Origin: Paenibacillus glycinis
Lineage (GTDB): Bacteria; Bacillota; Bacilli; Paenibacillales; Paenibacillaceae
NCBI RefSeq assembly: GCF_009909185.1
Contig: NZ_JAAAMV010000029.1
Span: 1-64,000, forward strand
Reading direction: 5' to 3'
DNA length: 64,000 nt
The notes below the pieces were generated by a model. It was not told the DNA's origin, did no database searches, and saw only the letters and a list, made by a program, of their open reading frames with translations. Shown in pieces: positions 17,035 to 24,871 of this stretch. Numbering within the stretch: position 1 is the stretch's first letter; the number at the start of each line of letters is the position of its first letter. The position numbers and the translations under genes are program-made.

Positions 17035-18298
17035 CCTTTCCCCGCAGCAAGCCGCTCGCTTCCAAGATGGAAACGACGGCAAACGCGGCGAAGATCGATA
17101 ATAGGCACATCAGCGGATAACCGTAGCGCCCGAAGGTAATAAATGGTAGATGTATGAACCAATAGTAGAGAAACGGCAGCAGGATGAACAGCGCCGGCCT
17201 GAATCGCCTCCGCACGACCGTAAGGAAGATGCCGGCGAAGCCGATCAGCACGTAGAGCCAGTGCACGACGTTGATCGCCGGACGCGGCAGCCCGGGAACG
17301 GGCTTGGAGTAGAACGGATTGATGAACAGCTCGATCGATTTGCCTACCGTGAACCAATAGGCGTACGCCAGGGTCTGATGCTTGAAGCCGTAGGCAATCA
17401 GACGCTGCGCCGTCCGTTTCTGCTCGGCGTCGTAGCCGGCGAACAGGTTGTTGCTGTCTCCCTTGTATTCCGGGTATTGGTCGAAGAAGCCCTGCGGCGG
17501 CGCGGCCCGCTTGATCAGCGCGCCAAGCAGCATCGGATTGCCCGTGGACTTGGTGAACGGAATGAACTCGTGAAAGTCGTTGTAATTGCGAACCCACCAG
17601 GGCGTGAGCAGCAGCATGCTGCACGCGCCGACGATCGCCGTGTACTTGACGATCTCCTTCCAGCTGTAGCGGCGCATCAGCCATAGGACGAGCAGGCAAA
17701 CGGGAATCAGCGCGCACTGCGGCTTCACGTAGCAAGCCAGCCCCAGCATGATGCCGGCAAAAACGTACGCGCCCGCCGTTCGCCGTTTCACCGCGTAAAT
17801 AAAACTGGAAATAAGCAACAAAAACAGCACTTTGAACGTCGATTCGGTTAGAATCGCTCCCGAGGCGAACAAATTCGGTATGTACAGCGCATCCAGCAGC
17901 ACGGCCGCTACGGCTACCCGCCTCCCCAGCGTTTCCCGGGCCAGGATGAAGATCAAGTAGATCGAAGCCGCCTGCATCAGGCATTGCAGTAGACGGAAGC
18001 CCATAACGGCCGCGTCGCGGTCCAGAAACGAAACAAAGCCGCTCAGAAGCACGGGAATGGCCGGCATGATGAAGTTCGTCGGCTGCAGGCCGCTGTTGTA
18101 CACGAGCGTGCCGCGCTCGACCAGCATCTGCGCGGAATACACGTACTTGACGTCGTCGTTGTCGCGTTTCTCGTAAGAGCCGAGCAGAAAATGATCCCCA
18201 AGCCAAAGCACGATCACGGCATGGACCAGAAAAACGGCCGCCATAAGCACCCATACGAACGTCCTCATGCGGGAGGTCTCCGAACGTAATGAAAACAA
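17018..18298 (-). CDS. GT-C (ArnT/PMT-like) membrane glycosyltransferase
   Basis: About 426 residues and some ten membrane segments. After the first segment the outer loop has acidic residues (EKRDNDDVKY), the place where lipid-phosphate-sugar transferases of the GT39/GT83 type hold their catalytic Asp, followed by LQPTNFIMPAIPVLL and later TPWWVRNY. It should move a sugar from a polyprenyl-phosphate donor onto an envelope acceptor. The TTG at 18298 has an AAAGGAG site eight bases ahead and is preferred; the ATG at 18268 is the alternative. It is divergent from a GT2 that could make the donor. Confidence 0.78.
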   Translation of the reverse strand: MFSLRSETSRMRTFVWVLMAAVFLVHAVIVLWLGDHFLLGSYEKRDNDDVKYVYSAQMLVERGTLVYNSGLQPTNFIMPAIPVLLSGFVSFLDRDAAVMGFRLLQCLMQAASIYLIFILARETLGRRVAVAAVLLDALYIPNLFASGAILTESTFKVLFLLLISSFIYAVKRRTAGAYVFAGIMLGLACYVKPQCALIPVCLLVLWLMRRYSWKEIVKYTAIVGACSMLLLTPWWVRNYNDFHEFIPFTKSTGNPMLLGALIKRAAPPQGFFDQYPEYKGDSNNLFAGYDAEQKRTAQRLIAYGFKHQTLAYAYWFTVGKSIELFINPFYSKPVPGLPRPAINVVHWLYVLIGFAGIFLTVVRRRFRPALFILLPFLYYWFIHLPFITFGRYGYPLMCLLSIFAAFAVVSILEASGLLRGKEEVAE

Positions 18299-18410
18299 GA
18301 GTTCTGCTCCTTTCCAAATAACTGGTTTTCCAGCCTTGTTTTCTATTATACTATATAAGATTTGGTAGGAAGCAACCTCCGCACGGAAAGACGGGAAAGA
18401 AGGATAAGCA

Positions 18411-19118
18411 ATGATACAGCAGCACCGCAGCAGCGACATTCTGGTCATCATTCCGGCCTACAACGAAGAAGCGACCTTGGCCAAGACCGTGAATGAATTG
18501 AAGCGGCATACGACCTACGATTTCGTCGTCATCGACGACGGCTCCAAGGACCGCACGCCGGACATTATACGCGAGCAAGGATTTCCTTCGCTGCGCCACG
18601 CCATCAATCTCGGCATCGGCGGCTCCATGCAGAGCGGCTACAAGTACGCCGACCGCGGCGGCTATGCCTACGCGATCCAGCTGGACGCGGACGGCCAGCA
18701 CCGGCCCGAGGACATCGCGAAGCTGGTGGACGAAATCACGACCCACGGTTGGGACATGGTCATCGGCTCGCGCTTCGTCGCGAAAAGCAGCTACAGGGGC
18801 AGCCTGACCCGCCGGCTCGGAATCTTTTATTTCCACCAGCTGATCCGGCTGCTGACCGGCATTCCCGTGCATGACCCGACATCGGGCTTCCGCATCGTGG
18901 GAAGGGCGGCGATCGAGCAGTTCGCCCGCAGCTACCCGACGGACTATCCGGAGGTCGAGGTGCTCGTCAGTTTGTCCAAGCACGGCTTCCGGATCAAAGA
19001 AATCAGCGTCGAGATGCGCGGACGCCAAGGCGGCACGTCGTCCATCAACTGGTCCAAGTCGCTCTACTACATGCTGAAGGTGACCATGTTCTCGCTCATC
19101 CGCAAAAGCTTTTCCTAG
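18411..19118 (+). CDS. GT2 polyprenyl-phosphate sugar synthase (DPM1-like)
   Basis: 235 residues, a soluble GT2 domain with VIIPAYNEEATL, VVIDDGSKD, QLDADGQHRPED and VIGSRF motifs, and the DPTSGFR motif seen in dolichol- and undecaprenyl-phosphate sugar synthases. It should join a sugar nucleotide to undecaprenyl phosphate at the cytoplasmic face. It lacks the C-terminal membrane segments of longer relatives. Followed by a DUF2304 gene and an SMR-like gene, so it heads a small operon for making and flipping a lipid-linked sugar. Confidence 0.87.
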   Translation: MIQQHRSSDILVIIPAYNEEATLAKTVNELKRHTTYDFVVIDDGSKDRTPDIIREQGFPSLRHAINLGIGGSMQSGYKYADRGGYAYAIQLDADGQHRPEDIAKLVDEITTHGWDMVIGSRFVAKSSYRGSLTRRLGIFYFHQLIRLLTGIPVHDPTSGFRIVGRAAIEQFARSYPTDYPEVEVLVSLSKHGFRIKEISVEMRGRQGGTSSINWSKSLYYMLKVTMFSLIRKSFS

Positions 19119-19208
19119 ACGCGGGTGCTCGCAGCTCGCTCTACGGATAAGACATGCAGTCGCACGGTCGACGAACCTCGAACGCATTGAAGCGTACATT
19201 GCAATCTA

Positions 19209-19252
19209 TTAGCATACAATCAGCAATCTAAGCATACAAAAGCATACAATCG
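19209..19252 (+). repeat. Short direct repeats between the GT2 and DUF2304 genes
   Basis: AGCATACAA occurs three times and GCAATCTA twice within about 45 bases, giving an imperfect 20-base tandem. No function is evident. Confidence 0.4.
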
Positions 19253-19268
19253 AAAGGGAAGCTAAGCC

Positions 19269-19631
19269 ATGAACCAGCTTGTCGCAATCTTGATCACGCT
19301 CTTCTTCCTCGGGCTGATCGTCTACTTCACGGTAACGCAAAAGCTGAAGGACCGGTATGCGTTCCTCTGGCTCGTGACCGCCTCCGCCGGCGTGCTGGCC
19401 GCCGCGTGCATCCCGCTGCTCAACCGGTTCGCCGTATGGATCGGCATTGCCTATATGCCGACCTTCGTGTTTCTCGTGACGATCATCTTCATCCTCGCGC
19501 TGCTCGTGCGCCAGACGATCAGCTTGTCCAAGCAATCCGACCGAATCAAGACCTTGACCCAAGAGTTTGCCGTCATGGAGAAGCGGCTGCTGGAGCTCGG
19601 GCATGCGGCGGAAGGACGCGAGACCACATGA
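19269..19631 (+). CDS. DUF2304 membrane protein
   Basis: 120 residues with three membrane segments (about 5-22, 30-52, 60-82) and a C-terminal cytoplasmic coiled helix (SKQSDRIKTLTQEFAVMEKR). Matches DUF2304, a family found next to polyprenyl-phosphate glycosyltransferases; its biochemical role is not known. Its stop overlaps the next start by four bases (ATGA). Confidence 0.8.
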   Translation: MNQLVAILITLFFLGLIVYFTVTQKLKDRYAFLWLVTASAGVLAAACIPLLNRFAVWIGIAYMPTFVFLVTIIFILALLVRQTISLSKQSDRIKTLTQEFAVMEKRLLELGHAAEGRETT

Positions 19632-19999
19632 ACCTCGTCCAATTCCTGCTCATCCTGGCGAATACGCTGATGCTCGTGACGGGACAGTTTCTGTGGAAAT
19701 ACGGGCTCCTGCAGCGGGACAAGCCGTTCGAATCCTTGCGCGCCATTATTGAGCTGATGTTCTCGCCCTATATTCTAGGCGGACTGTTCATCTACGGCTG
19801 CGCGACCGTCCTCTGGCTCTTCATCGTGTCCAAGGTCGACCTCGGCTTGGCCTATCCGATCCAAAGCCTGGCCTACATCCTCTCCATCGTCGGAGCGTAC
19901 TACCTGTTCGGCGAGTCGCTGTCCGGGCTGAAGATCGCGGGCTGCCTGCTCATTCTGGCCGGCGTCGCCTGCATCGGCCTGTCCGCTAGATACGCTTAA
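19628..19999 (+). CDS. SMR/EamA-like four-helix transporter (ArnE-like)
   Basis: 123 residues and four membrane segments, MNLVQFLLILANTLMLVTGQ onward, with the YPIQSLAYILSIVGAYYLFGE segment typical of EamA/SMR half-transporters. In this setting it most likely helps flip the lipid-linked sugar across the membrane, as ArnE/ArnF do for aminoarabinose carriers. A small multidrug exporter is the alternative. Start chosen from the ATGA overlap with DUF2304. Confidence 0.78.
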   Translation: MNLVQFLLILANTLMLVTGQFLWKYGLLQRDKPFESLRAIIELMFSPYILGGLFIYGCATVLWLFIVSKVDLGLAYPIQSLAYILSIVGAYYLFGESLSGLKIAGCLLILAGVACIGLSARYA

Positions 20000-20058
20000 A
20001 AAAAGCACGAACCAGCGAAACGCCGCTTCCGGGAGCGGACTCGCTGGTTCGTGCTTTT
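19996..20058. terminator. Bidirectional hairpin terminator
   Basis: Long arms AAAAAAAGCACGAACCAGCG and CGCTGGTTCGTGCTTTTT with an inner second hairpin, between the converging SMR-like and FrnE-like genes. Confidence 0.88.
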
Positions 20059-20090
20059 TGGGTCGGCAAGACGGCATTCGCGCGGGCGTC

Positions 20091-20822
20091 TTATTGCTCC
20101 GGCTCGCTGATGCCGCAGCTATCGTCCGTGCATACTTGCCCGGTGTTGCTTTCGGTGGAGGAGGGGTCGATGAAAATCAACGGCTTTTCCTCCGCCCAGG
20201 TTCTGTTCAACACGTCCAGGAATACATCGCTCGACTGCGCGCCGGCCACCGCGTACCGGCGGTTGATGACGTAGAACGGCACGCCGTTCGCGCCGAGCAT
20301 GGACGCCTCATGGCATTCCGCTTCCACTTCGGCCTTGAATTCGTCGCTGGCCAGCACCGCTTCGGCTTCCTTCGGATCGAGACCGATCTCCGCCGCTATG
20401 CCGGTCAGCGTGTCGATTTCCCCGATATGCTTGGCATCGGTGAAATACGCTTTGAACAGCAGCTCCGCCGCTTCCGTCCGTTTGCCGTAGCGCCCCGCGA
20501 AATGAATGAGCCGGTGCGCGTCCAGCGAATTCGCCGGAATCGCGTGCTCGAAATTGTACGTCAGCCCGAGCTCGGCGGCCTGATTCACGAGATTCTCGTG
20601 CATGCTGACCGACTGCTCCCGGCTGATGCCGTATTTCTCGGCCACCAGCCCGTAGGCGTCATGCTTCGGATGCTTCTCGGCGGCCGGATTCAGCTGAAAG
20701 CTTTTGTACTCGACCTCGATTTCCTCTTTATGCGCGAACTTCTCGAGTCCCGCTTCGAACCGGCGCTTCCCGATGTAGCAGAACGGGCAAGCGATGTCGG
20801 ACCATACCTCTACCTTCATCAT
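20091..20822 (-). CDS. DsbA family oxidoreductase, FrnE-like
   Basis: About 243 residues, thioredoxin fold with active site CPFC (near residues 12-15), a helical insertion, and cis-Pro loop GANGVPFYVINRRYAVAGAQ. There is no signal peptide, so it acts in the cytoplasm, as FrnE proteins do. An additional C-terminal CTDDSC motif resembles the second redox site described for FrnE of Deinococcus. Start ATG-ATG at 20822/20819 follows GGAGAG. Likely a disulfide isomerase or polyketide-type oxidoreductase; the target is unknown. Confidence 0.87.
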   Translation of the reverse strand: MMKVEVWSDIACPFCYIGKRRFEAGLEKFAHKEEIEVEYKSFQLNPAAEKHPKHDAYGLVAEKYGISREQSVSMHENLVNQAAELGLTYNFEHAIPANSLDAHRLIHFAGRYGKRTEAAELLFKAYFTDAKHIGEIDTLTGIAAEIGLDPKEAEAVLASDEFKAEVEAECHEASMLGANGVPFYVINRRYAVAGAQSSDVFLDVLNRTWAEEKPLIFIDPSSTESNTGQVCTDDSCGISEPEQ

Positions 20823-20987
20823 CGCACTCTCCATGGTCAGAATAAACGTCGTTGACTGTATTATACCGTCAACTTTCCGGCAGGTCGAATGTTCCGGCGC
20901 GCAATTTCGGCCAACGGCAGGAGTAAGCGTTTGCAGCGAGAATGTATAGTTCCGATACCCGTTAATTCGAAAAGGAGATCAGCGACG

Positions 20988-21575
20988 ATGACGACGAATC
21001 TATTCAGCGAAAGCGCCAGGCACGCGTTGACTTGGACCAACGAGCCGGAGCGATGGACTTACGCGGACGACGGCGGACTTTTGATGCAGGCTCCGCCCAA
21101 GGCCGATTATTACCAAGACCCCGCCGGGAAGCATATCGCCGGCTCGGCGCCGTTCCTGCGGTTGCCTGCGGGCGATTCCTTCGCGCTGGCGACCCGGGTT
21201 AGCGCGGAGATGAAGCACCGCTACGATTCCGGCTGCCTCATGGTGCTGGCCGATGACCGGAACTGGGCGAAGCTGTGCTTCGAGCACAACGGACGTTACC
21301 CCACGATCGTGTCCGTCGTGACGAAGGACGGTTCCTCCGACGACTGCAACTCCGAGCGCGTCGACGTCGAGAAGCCTTATCTGCGCGTAACCAGGGCGGC
21401 TGCCTGCATCTCGTTCCATTATTCGACGAACGGCGAAGATTGGGAGCTGATCCGTTACTTCGGCATGCGGCTGCCCGCCGAATGCCAAGCCGGGGTCGTC
21501 GCGCAATCGCCGCAAGGAACGGGCTGCGCGGTCGCGTTCGATTTTCTGACGCTGACGGCGCTTCCCGTAAGCTAG
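20988..21575 (+). CDS. DUF1349 family protein (concanavalin-like fold)
   Basis: 195 residues from the ATG at 20988, after AAAGGAGATC. The sequence pattern (LTWTNEPERWTYADDGGLLMQAPP, then TRVSAEMKHRYDSGCLMVLADDRNWAKLCFE) fits DUF1349, a jelly-roll family related to yeast Ree1. Role unknown; a carbohydrate-related function is only suggested by the fold. Single gene. Confidence 0.8.
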   Translation: MTTNLFSESARHALTWTNEPERWTYADDGGLLMQAPPKADYYQDPAGKHIAGSAPFLRLPAGDSFALATRVSAEMKHRYDSGCLMVLADDRNWAKLCFEHNGRYPTIVSVVTKDGSSDDCNSERVDVEKPYLRVTRAAACISFHYSTNGEDWELIRYFGMRLPAECQAGVVAQSPQGTGCAVAFDFLTLTALPVS

Positions 21576-21727
21576 CTAGAGCCGCCTGGCTCGCTTGCAG
21601 CCGACGGCGGCCATCCTGCGCCCGTCTCTTGCGCTGAGAGCAGAGTAATGCCGCACCGTTCATGCGTGCCGCCTCTAAAGCCGCAAATCGCCCGTTGCAC
21701 GAGCAAGCAAATTTACTCGCTGCACGC

Positions 21728-21768
21728 AAAAGACCGCTTCCCCGTTCGGCGAACGGGAAAGCGGTCTT
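21728..21768 (-). terminator. Hairpin downstream of the aldo/keto reductase gene
   Basis: Perfect 19-base arms around AAGACCGCTTTCCCGTTCG with a GCC loop. The T-run on the minus strand is short (TTTT), so termination is likely but not certain. It lies 68 bases after the reductase stop. Confidence 0.6.
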
Positions 21769-21836
21769 GGATTCAAGCCGTTGCGGCAATGAATGGCATG
21801 CATGGCGCGGGCTGCTGCACGCACCGGAGGATCCGG

Positions 21837-22829
21837 CTAACCGCGCAGGATCGATTCGATGGCAGCCAGCTCGCCGTCCGTGAACGACAGGTTGTTCAGC
21901 GCCGCGACGTTGTCTTCGATTTGGCTGACGCGGCTTGCGCCGATCAGCGCCGAGGTGACGCGTCCGCCGCGCAATACCCAGGCGAGGGACATTTGCGCCA
22001 GCGTTTGGCCGCGCTCTTGGGCGAGCGCGTTCAGCTTCTGCAGCTTCGCCACGACTTCCGGCGTGACCGCCCCTTCCTGCAGCGCGCCGGTCTTGCTTGC
22101 CGCGCGGGAATCGGCCGGAATGCCGCCCAAGTACTTGTTCGTCAGCAGCCCTTGCGCGAGCGGCACGAACGCGATGCTGCCGACGCCATGCTCGTCCAGC
22201 ACGTCTTGCAGCCCGTTCTCGATCCAGCGGTCGAACATGTTGTAGCTCGGCTGGTGAATGAGCAGCGGCGTGCCTAGCTTCTTCATGATGCTAATCGCTT
22301 CCGCCGATTGCTCCGCGCTATAGCTAGAGATGCCGACGTAGAGCGCTTTGCCGGAACGGACGATCTGGTCGAGCGCGCCCATCGTTTCTTCGAGCGGCGT
22401 CTCCGGATCGAAGCGGTGGGAGTAGAAAATATCGACGTAATCCACGTTCATCCGTTTCAGGCTTTGATCCAGGCTCGCCGTCAAATATTTGCGCGAACCC
22501 CATTCGCCGTACGGGCCCGGCCACATGTAATATCCAGCCTTGGACGAGATGATCATCTCGTCGCGGTACGGCGCGAAGTCCGTCGTCATCATCCGGCCGA
22601 ACATCTCTTCCGCGGAGCCCGCGGGCGGTCCGTAATTATTCGCCAGGTCGAGATGCGTAATGCCGAGGTCGAACGCCCGGCGAAGCATGGCCCGTCCGTT
22701 CTCGTACGTGTCGACACCGCCGAAATTATGCCAAAGTCCGAGCGAAATCGCGGGAAGCTTCAGTCCCGACTTCCCGACGCGATTGTAGATCATGGATGCA
22801 TACCGTTCTGGATGCGCTGCGTATACCAA
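21837..22829 (-). CDS. Aldo/keto reductase, YghZ-like
   Basis: 330 residues forming an AKR barrel. The catalytic set is visible: Asp and Tyr in THLDLANNYGPPAGSAEE, Lys in IISSKAGY and His in DIFYSHRFDPETPLEE. The NNYGPPxGSAEE and YYMWPGPYGEWGSRKYL motifs match YghZ-type L-glyceraldehyde-3-phosphate reductases, which act on methylglyoxal-like aldehydes with NADPH. The start could be internal at MIYNRVGKSG (22793); the longer form is listed. Confidence 0.88.
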   Translation of the reverse strand: MVYAAHPERYASMIYNRVGKSGLKLPAISLGLWHNFGGVDTYENGRAMLRRAFDLGITHLDLANNYGPPAGSAEEMFGRMMTTDFAPYRDEMIISSKAGYYMWPGPYGEWGSRKYLTASLDQSLKRMNVDYVDIFYSHRFDPETPLEETMGALDQIVRSGKALYVGISSYSAEQSAEAISIMKKLGTPLLIHQPSYNMFDRWIENGLQDVLDEHGVGSIAFVPLAQGLLTNKYLGGIPADSRAASKTGALQEGAVTPEVVAKLQKLNALAQERGQTLAQMSLAWVLRGGRVTSALIGASRVSQIEDNVAALNNLSFTDGELAAIESILRG

Positions 22830-22897
22830 CGAATATCTCTCCTTCTGCGAGCCGTATTATAAAGCCTCTCTCATCTTACCTCAGCCGCGGTGCCGGC

Positions 22898-24715
22898 TCA
22901 AGCTTGGGCAGCGGCAGCCAAGACCGGCAGCGTGAAGAATTCGGCGCTCCGTTGCTCGCCTTTGCCGCCGCCTCCGTACACGACGATCAGCAGCGTCTCC
23001 TCGTCCGCCGAGACCGTGCCCTCCGCCAGATAACGCCGCAGATCGAAGGGCAGCCGCTCGATGACGGCATGCTTCTGCAGCTCCTTCTCGCTTAGTCCGA
23101 GCGAAGCGAACGCCTCCGAGACGTCCGCCGGACGCTCCGCCAGCCGTTTCATCCAGCCGCTCCAGTCGCCCTTCTCCATGCTGAAGTCCCACCAGACCTT
23201 GCGCGGCTTGTAGTTGTGCCCGAGGAAATAATCCAGCTTCATCAGGCCCAGCGCGACCTCGAGCGACCATTGCCGCTCCAGCTGGTCCGCGCGGCCGACG
23301 TAGTCCTCCGACAGGAACGTCCACAGGCGCGAGAACAGGTCCTCCAGCTGATGGCCGATCTTCTGCCAGCCCCGGCCTTCCCAGAAATCGCCGAACAGCT
23401 GGAAGAAATCGAATGCCGACGGGAACGCCCGCTCGATCAGATAGAGCAGCGCATGGTCCATCCGGTGCGCGTTCCAATACTTCTCGAGCACGTCCTCGAC
23501 GCGCTTGATTCGCACGATATCCGAGAACGGCAAAATATCGTTGCCGAGAATCTCGTACGGCGCCCGGTCCATGTAGATGTAGCCGTGCTTCTTCGCGTCG
23601 ATGCGCATGCCCGTGCCGCGCAGCATCTTGAGGAAGCCGAGCTGCAGCTCCTCCGGACGAAGTTCGAAGACGTCGTTGAACGTTTTGCGGAACGAGTCGT
23701 AATTCTCGTGCGGCAGGCCGGCGATCAAGTCGAGATGCTGGTCGATCTTGCCGCTCTCCTTCACCTTCATGACCGTGCGCGACAGCTTCATGAAGTTCTG
23801 GCGCCGCTGCACCGCCTCGTTCGTCAGGTCGTTCGTCGACTGCACGCCGATCTCGAAGCGGAAGATGCCCGGCGGCGCGTGCTCCGACAAATAATCGAGC
23901 ACCTCCGGTCGCATGATATCCGCCGTGATCTCGAATTGGAACACGCAGCCGCGGTGGTTCTCGATCAGAAACTTGAAGATTTCGAGCGCGTAATCCCGCT
24001 TGATGTTGAATGTCCGGTCCACGAACTTGATCAGCTTCGCGCCGGAATCGATCAGATACAGAATATCGGATTTGGTCCGTTCCATGTCGAAGTAGCGGAC
24101 GCCGACCTCGATGCTCGACAAGCAGAACTGGCAGCTGAACGGGCAGCCGCGGCTCGTCTCGAAATAAACGACGCGGCTCGCGAGACGCGAGACGTCCTCC
24201 GGAAACCGGTGCGGAGAGGGCAGCGTCGCCAGGTCCAGCTTCGGACGCGGCGGGTTGACGATGACCTCGATCCGTCCTTCCTCGTGCTCCTTGCGGTAGG
24301 CAAGCCCGAACACCATATGAAACTTGCGGCTGCCCGACAGCTCCGTGAGCAGATGGTGGAACGTCTCCTCGCCTTCGCCGACGACGATATAGTCGACCTG
24401 TCCCAGGCGCTCCAGCCACTGGGCCGAATCGTAGCTCACTTCGGGACCCCCGAGCACGATCCGAAGCTCCGGCTTGATTTTGCGCAGCATGTCGATGACC
24501 GTGATCGTCTCTTCGATGTTCCAAATATAGCAGGAGAAGCCCACGACGTCGGGAGCGTGCGCGAACAGATCCGCCACGATGTTCATGGCCGGATCCTTGA
24601 TGGTGTATTCCGCGATATCGATATCGAAATCCTTCTCGCTGTAGGCCTTCAAGCAGCGAAGCGCCAGCGAGGTGTGTATATATTTGGCGTTCAAGGTCGC
24701 CAGTACGACTTTCAT
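22898..24715 (-). CDS. B12-binding-type radical SAM protein with DUF4080
   Basis: 605 residues. Residues 1-130 form a cobalamin-binding-like Rossmann domain (VVLATLNAKYIHTSLALRCL, IVLGGPEVSYD, VVGEGEETFHHLL) without the DxHxxG cobalt ligand. The radical SAM domain has CPFSCQFC at 191-198. The C-terminal 200 residues fit DUF4080. The family is widespread in Firmicutes but its reaction is not known. GC-rich antisense frames across it are shadows. Flanked by an AKR gene and a protease gene on the same strand but with long gaps, so probably transcribed alone. Confidence 0.87.
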   Translation of the reverse strand: MKVVLATLNAKYIHTSLALRCLKAYSEKDFDIDIAEYTIKDPAMNIVADLFAHAPDVVGFSCYIWNIEETITVIDMLRKIKPELRIVLGGPEVSYDSAQWLERLGQVDYIVVGEGEETFHHLLTELSGSRKFHMVFGLAYRKEHEEGRIEVIVNPPRPKLDLATLPSPHRFPEDVSRLASRVVYFETSRGCPFSCQFCLSSIEVGVRYFDMERTKSDILYLIDSGAKLIKFVDRTFNIKRDYALEIFKFLIENHRGCVFQFEITADIMRPEVLDYLSEHAPPGIFRFEIGVQSTNDLTNEAVQRRQNFMKLSRTVMKVKESGKIDQHLDLIAGLPHENYDSFRKTFNDVFELRPEELQLGFLKMLRGTGMRIDAKKHGYIYMDRAPYEILGNDILPFSDIVRIKRVEDVLEKYWNAHRMDHALLYLIERAFPSAFDFFQLFGDFWEGRGWQKIGHQLEDLFSRLWTFLSEDYVGRADQLERQWSLEVALGLMKLDYFLGHNYKPRKVWWDFSMEKGDWSGWMKRLAERPADVSEAFASLGLSEKELQKHAVIERLPFDLRRYLAEGTVSADEETLLIVVYGGGGKGEQRSAEFFTLPVLAAAAQA

Positions 24716-24776
24716 GTTCGTGATTCCTGCCTTTTTCGCGAATTGGACTAGTCTCTATTGTACCGAACTCGACCGC

Positions 24777-24850
24777 AAAAAAGAAGAGCGGCCCCCTCGA
24801 AGCCCCCGCCGCATGCCGCCGGCCGGAATTTCGAAAGGTACCGCTCTTCG
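24777..24850 (-). terminator. Terminator of the HtrA-like protease gene
   Basis: Minus strand GAAGAGCGGTACCTTTCGAA pairs with TTCGAGGGGGCCGCTCTTC, then TTTTTT; 22 bases after the stop at 24872. Confidence 0.75.
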
Positions 24851-24871
24851 CTCGTTCGAAGGCTTGCGCGC

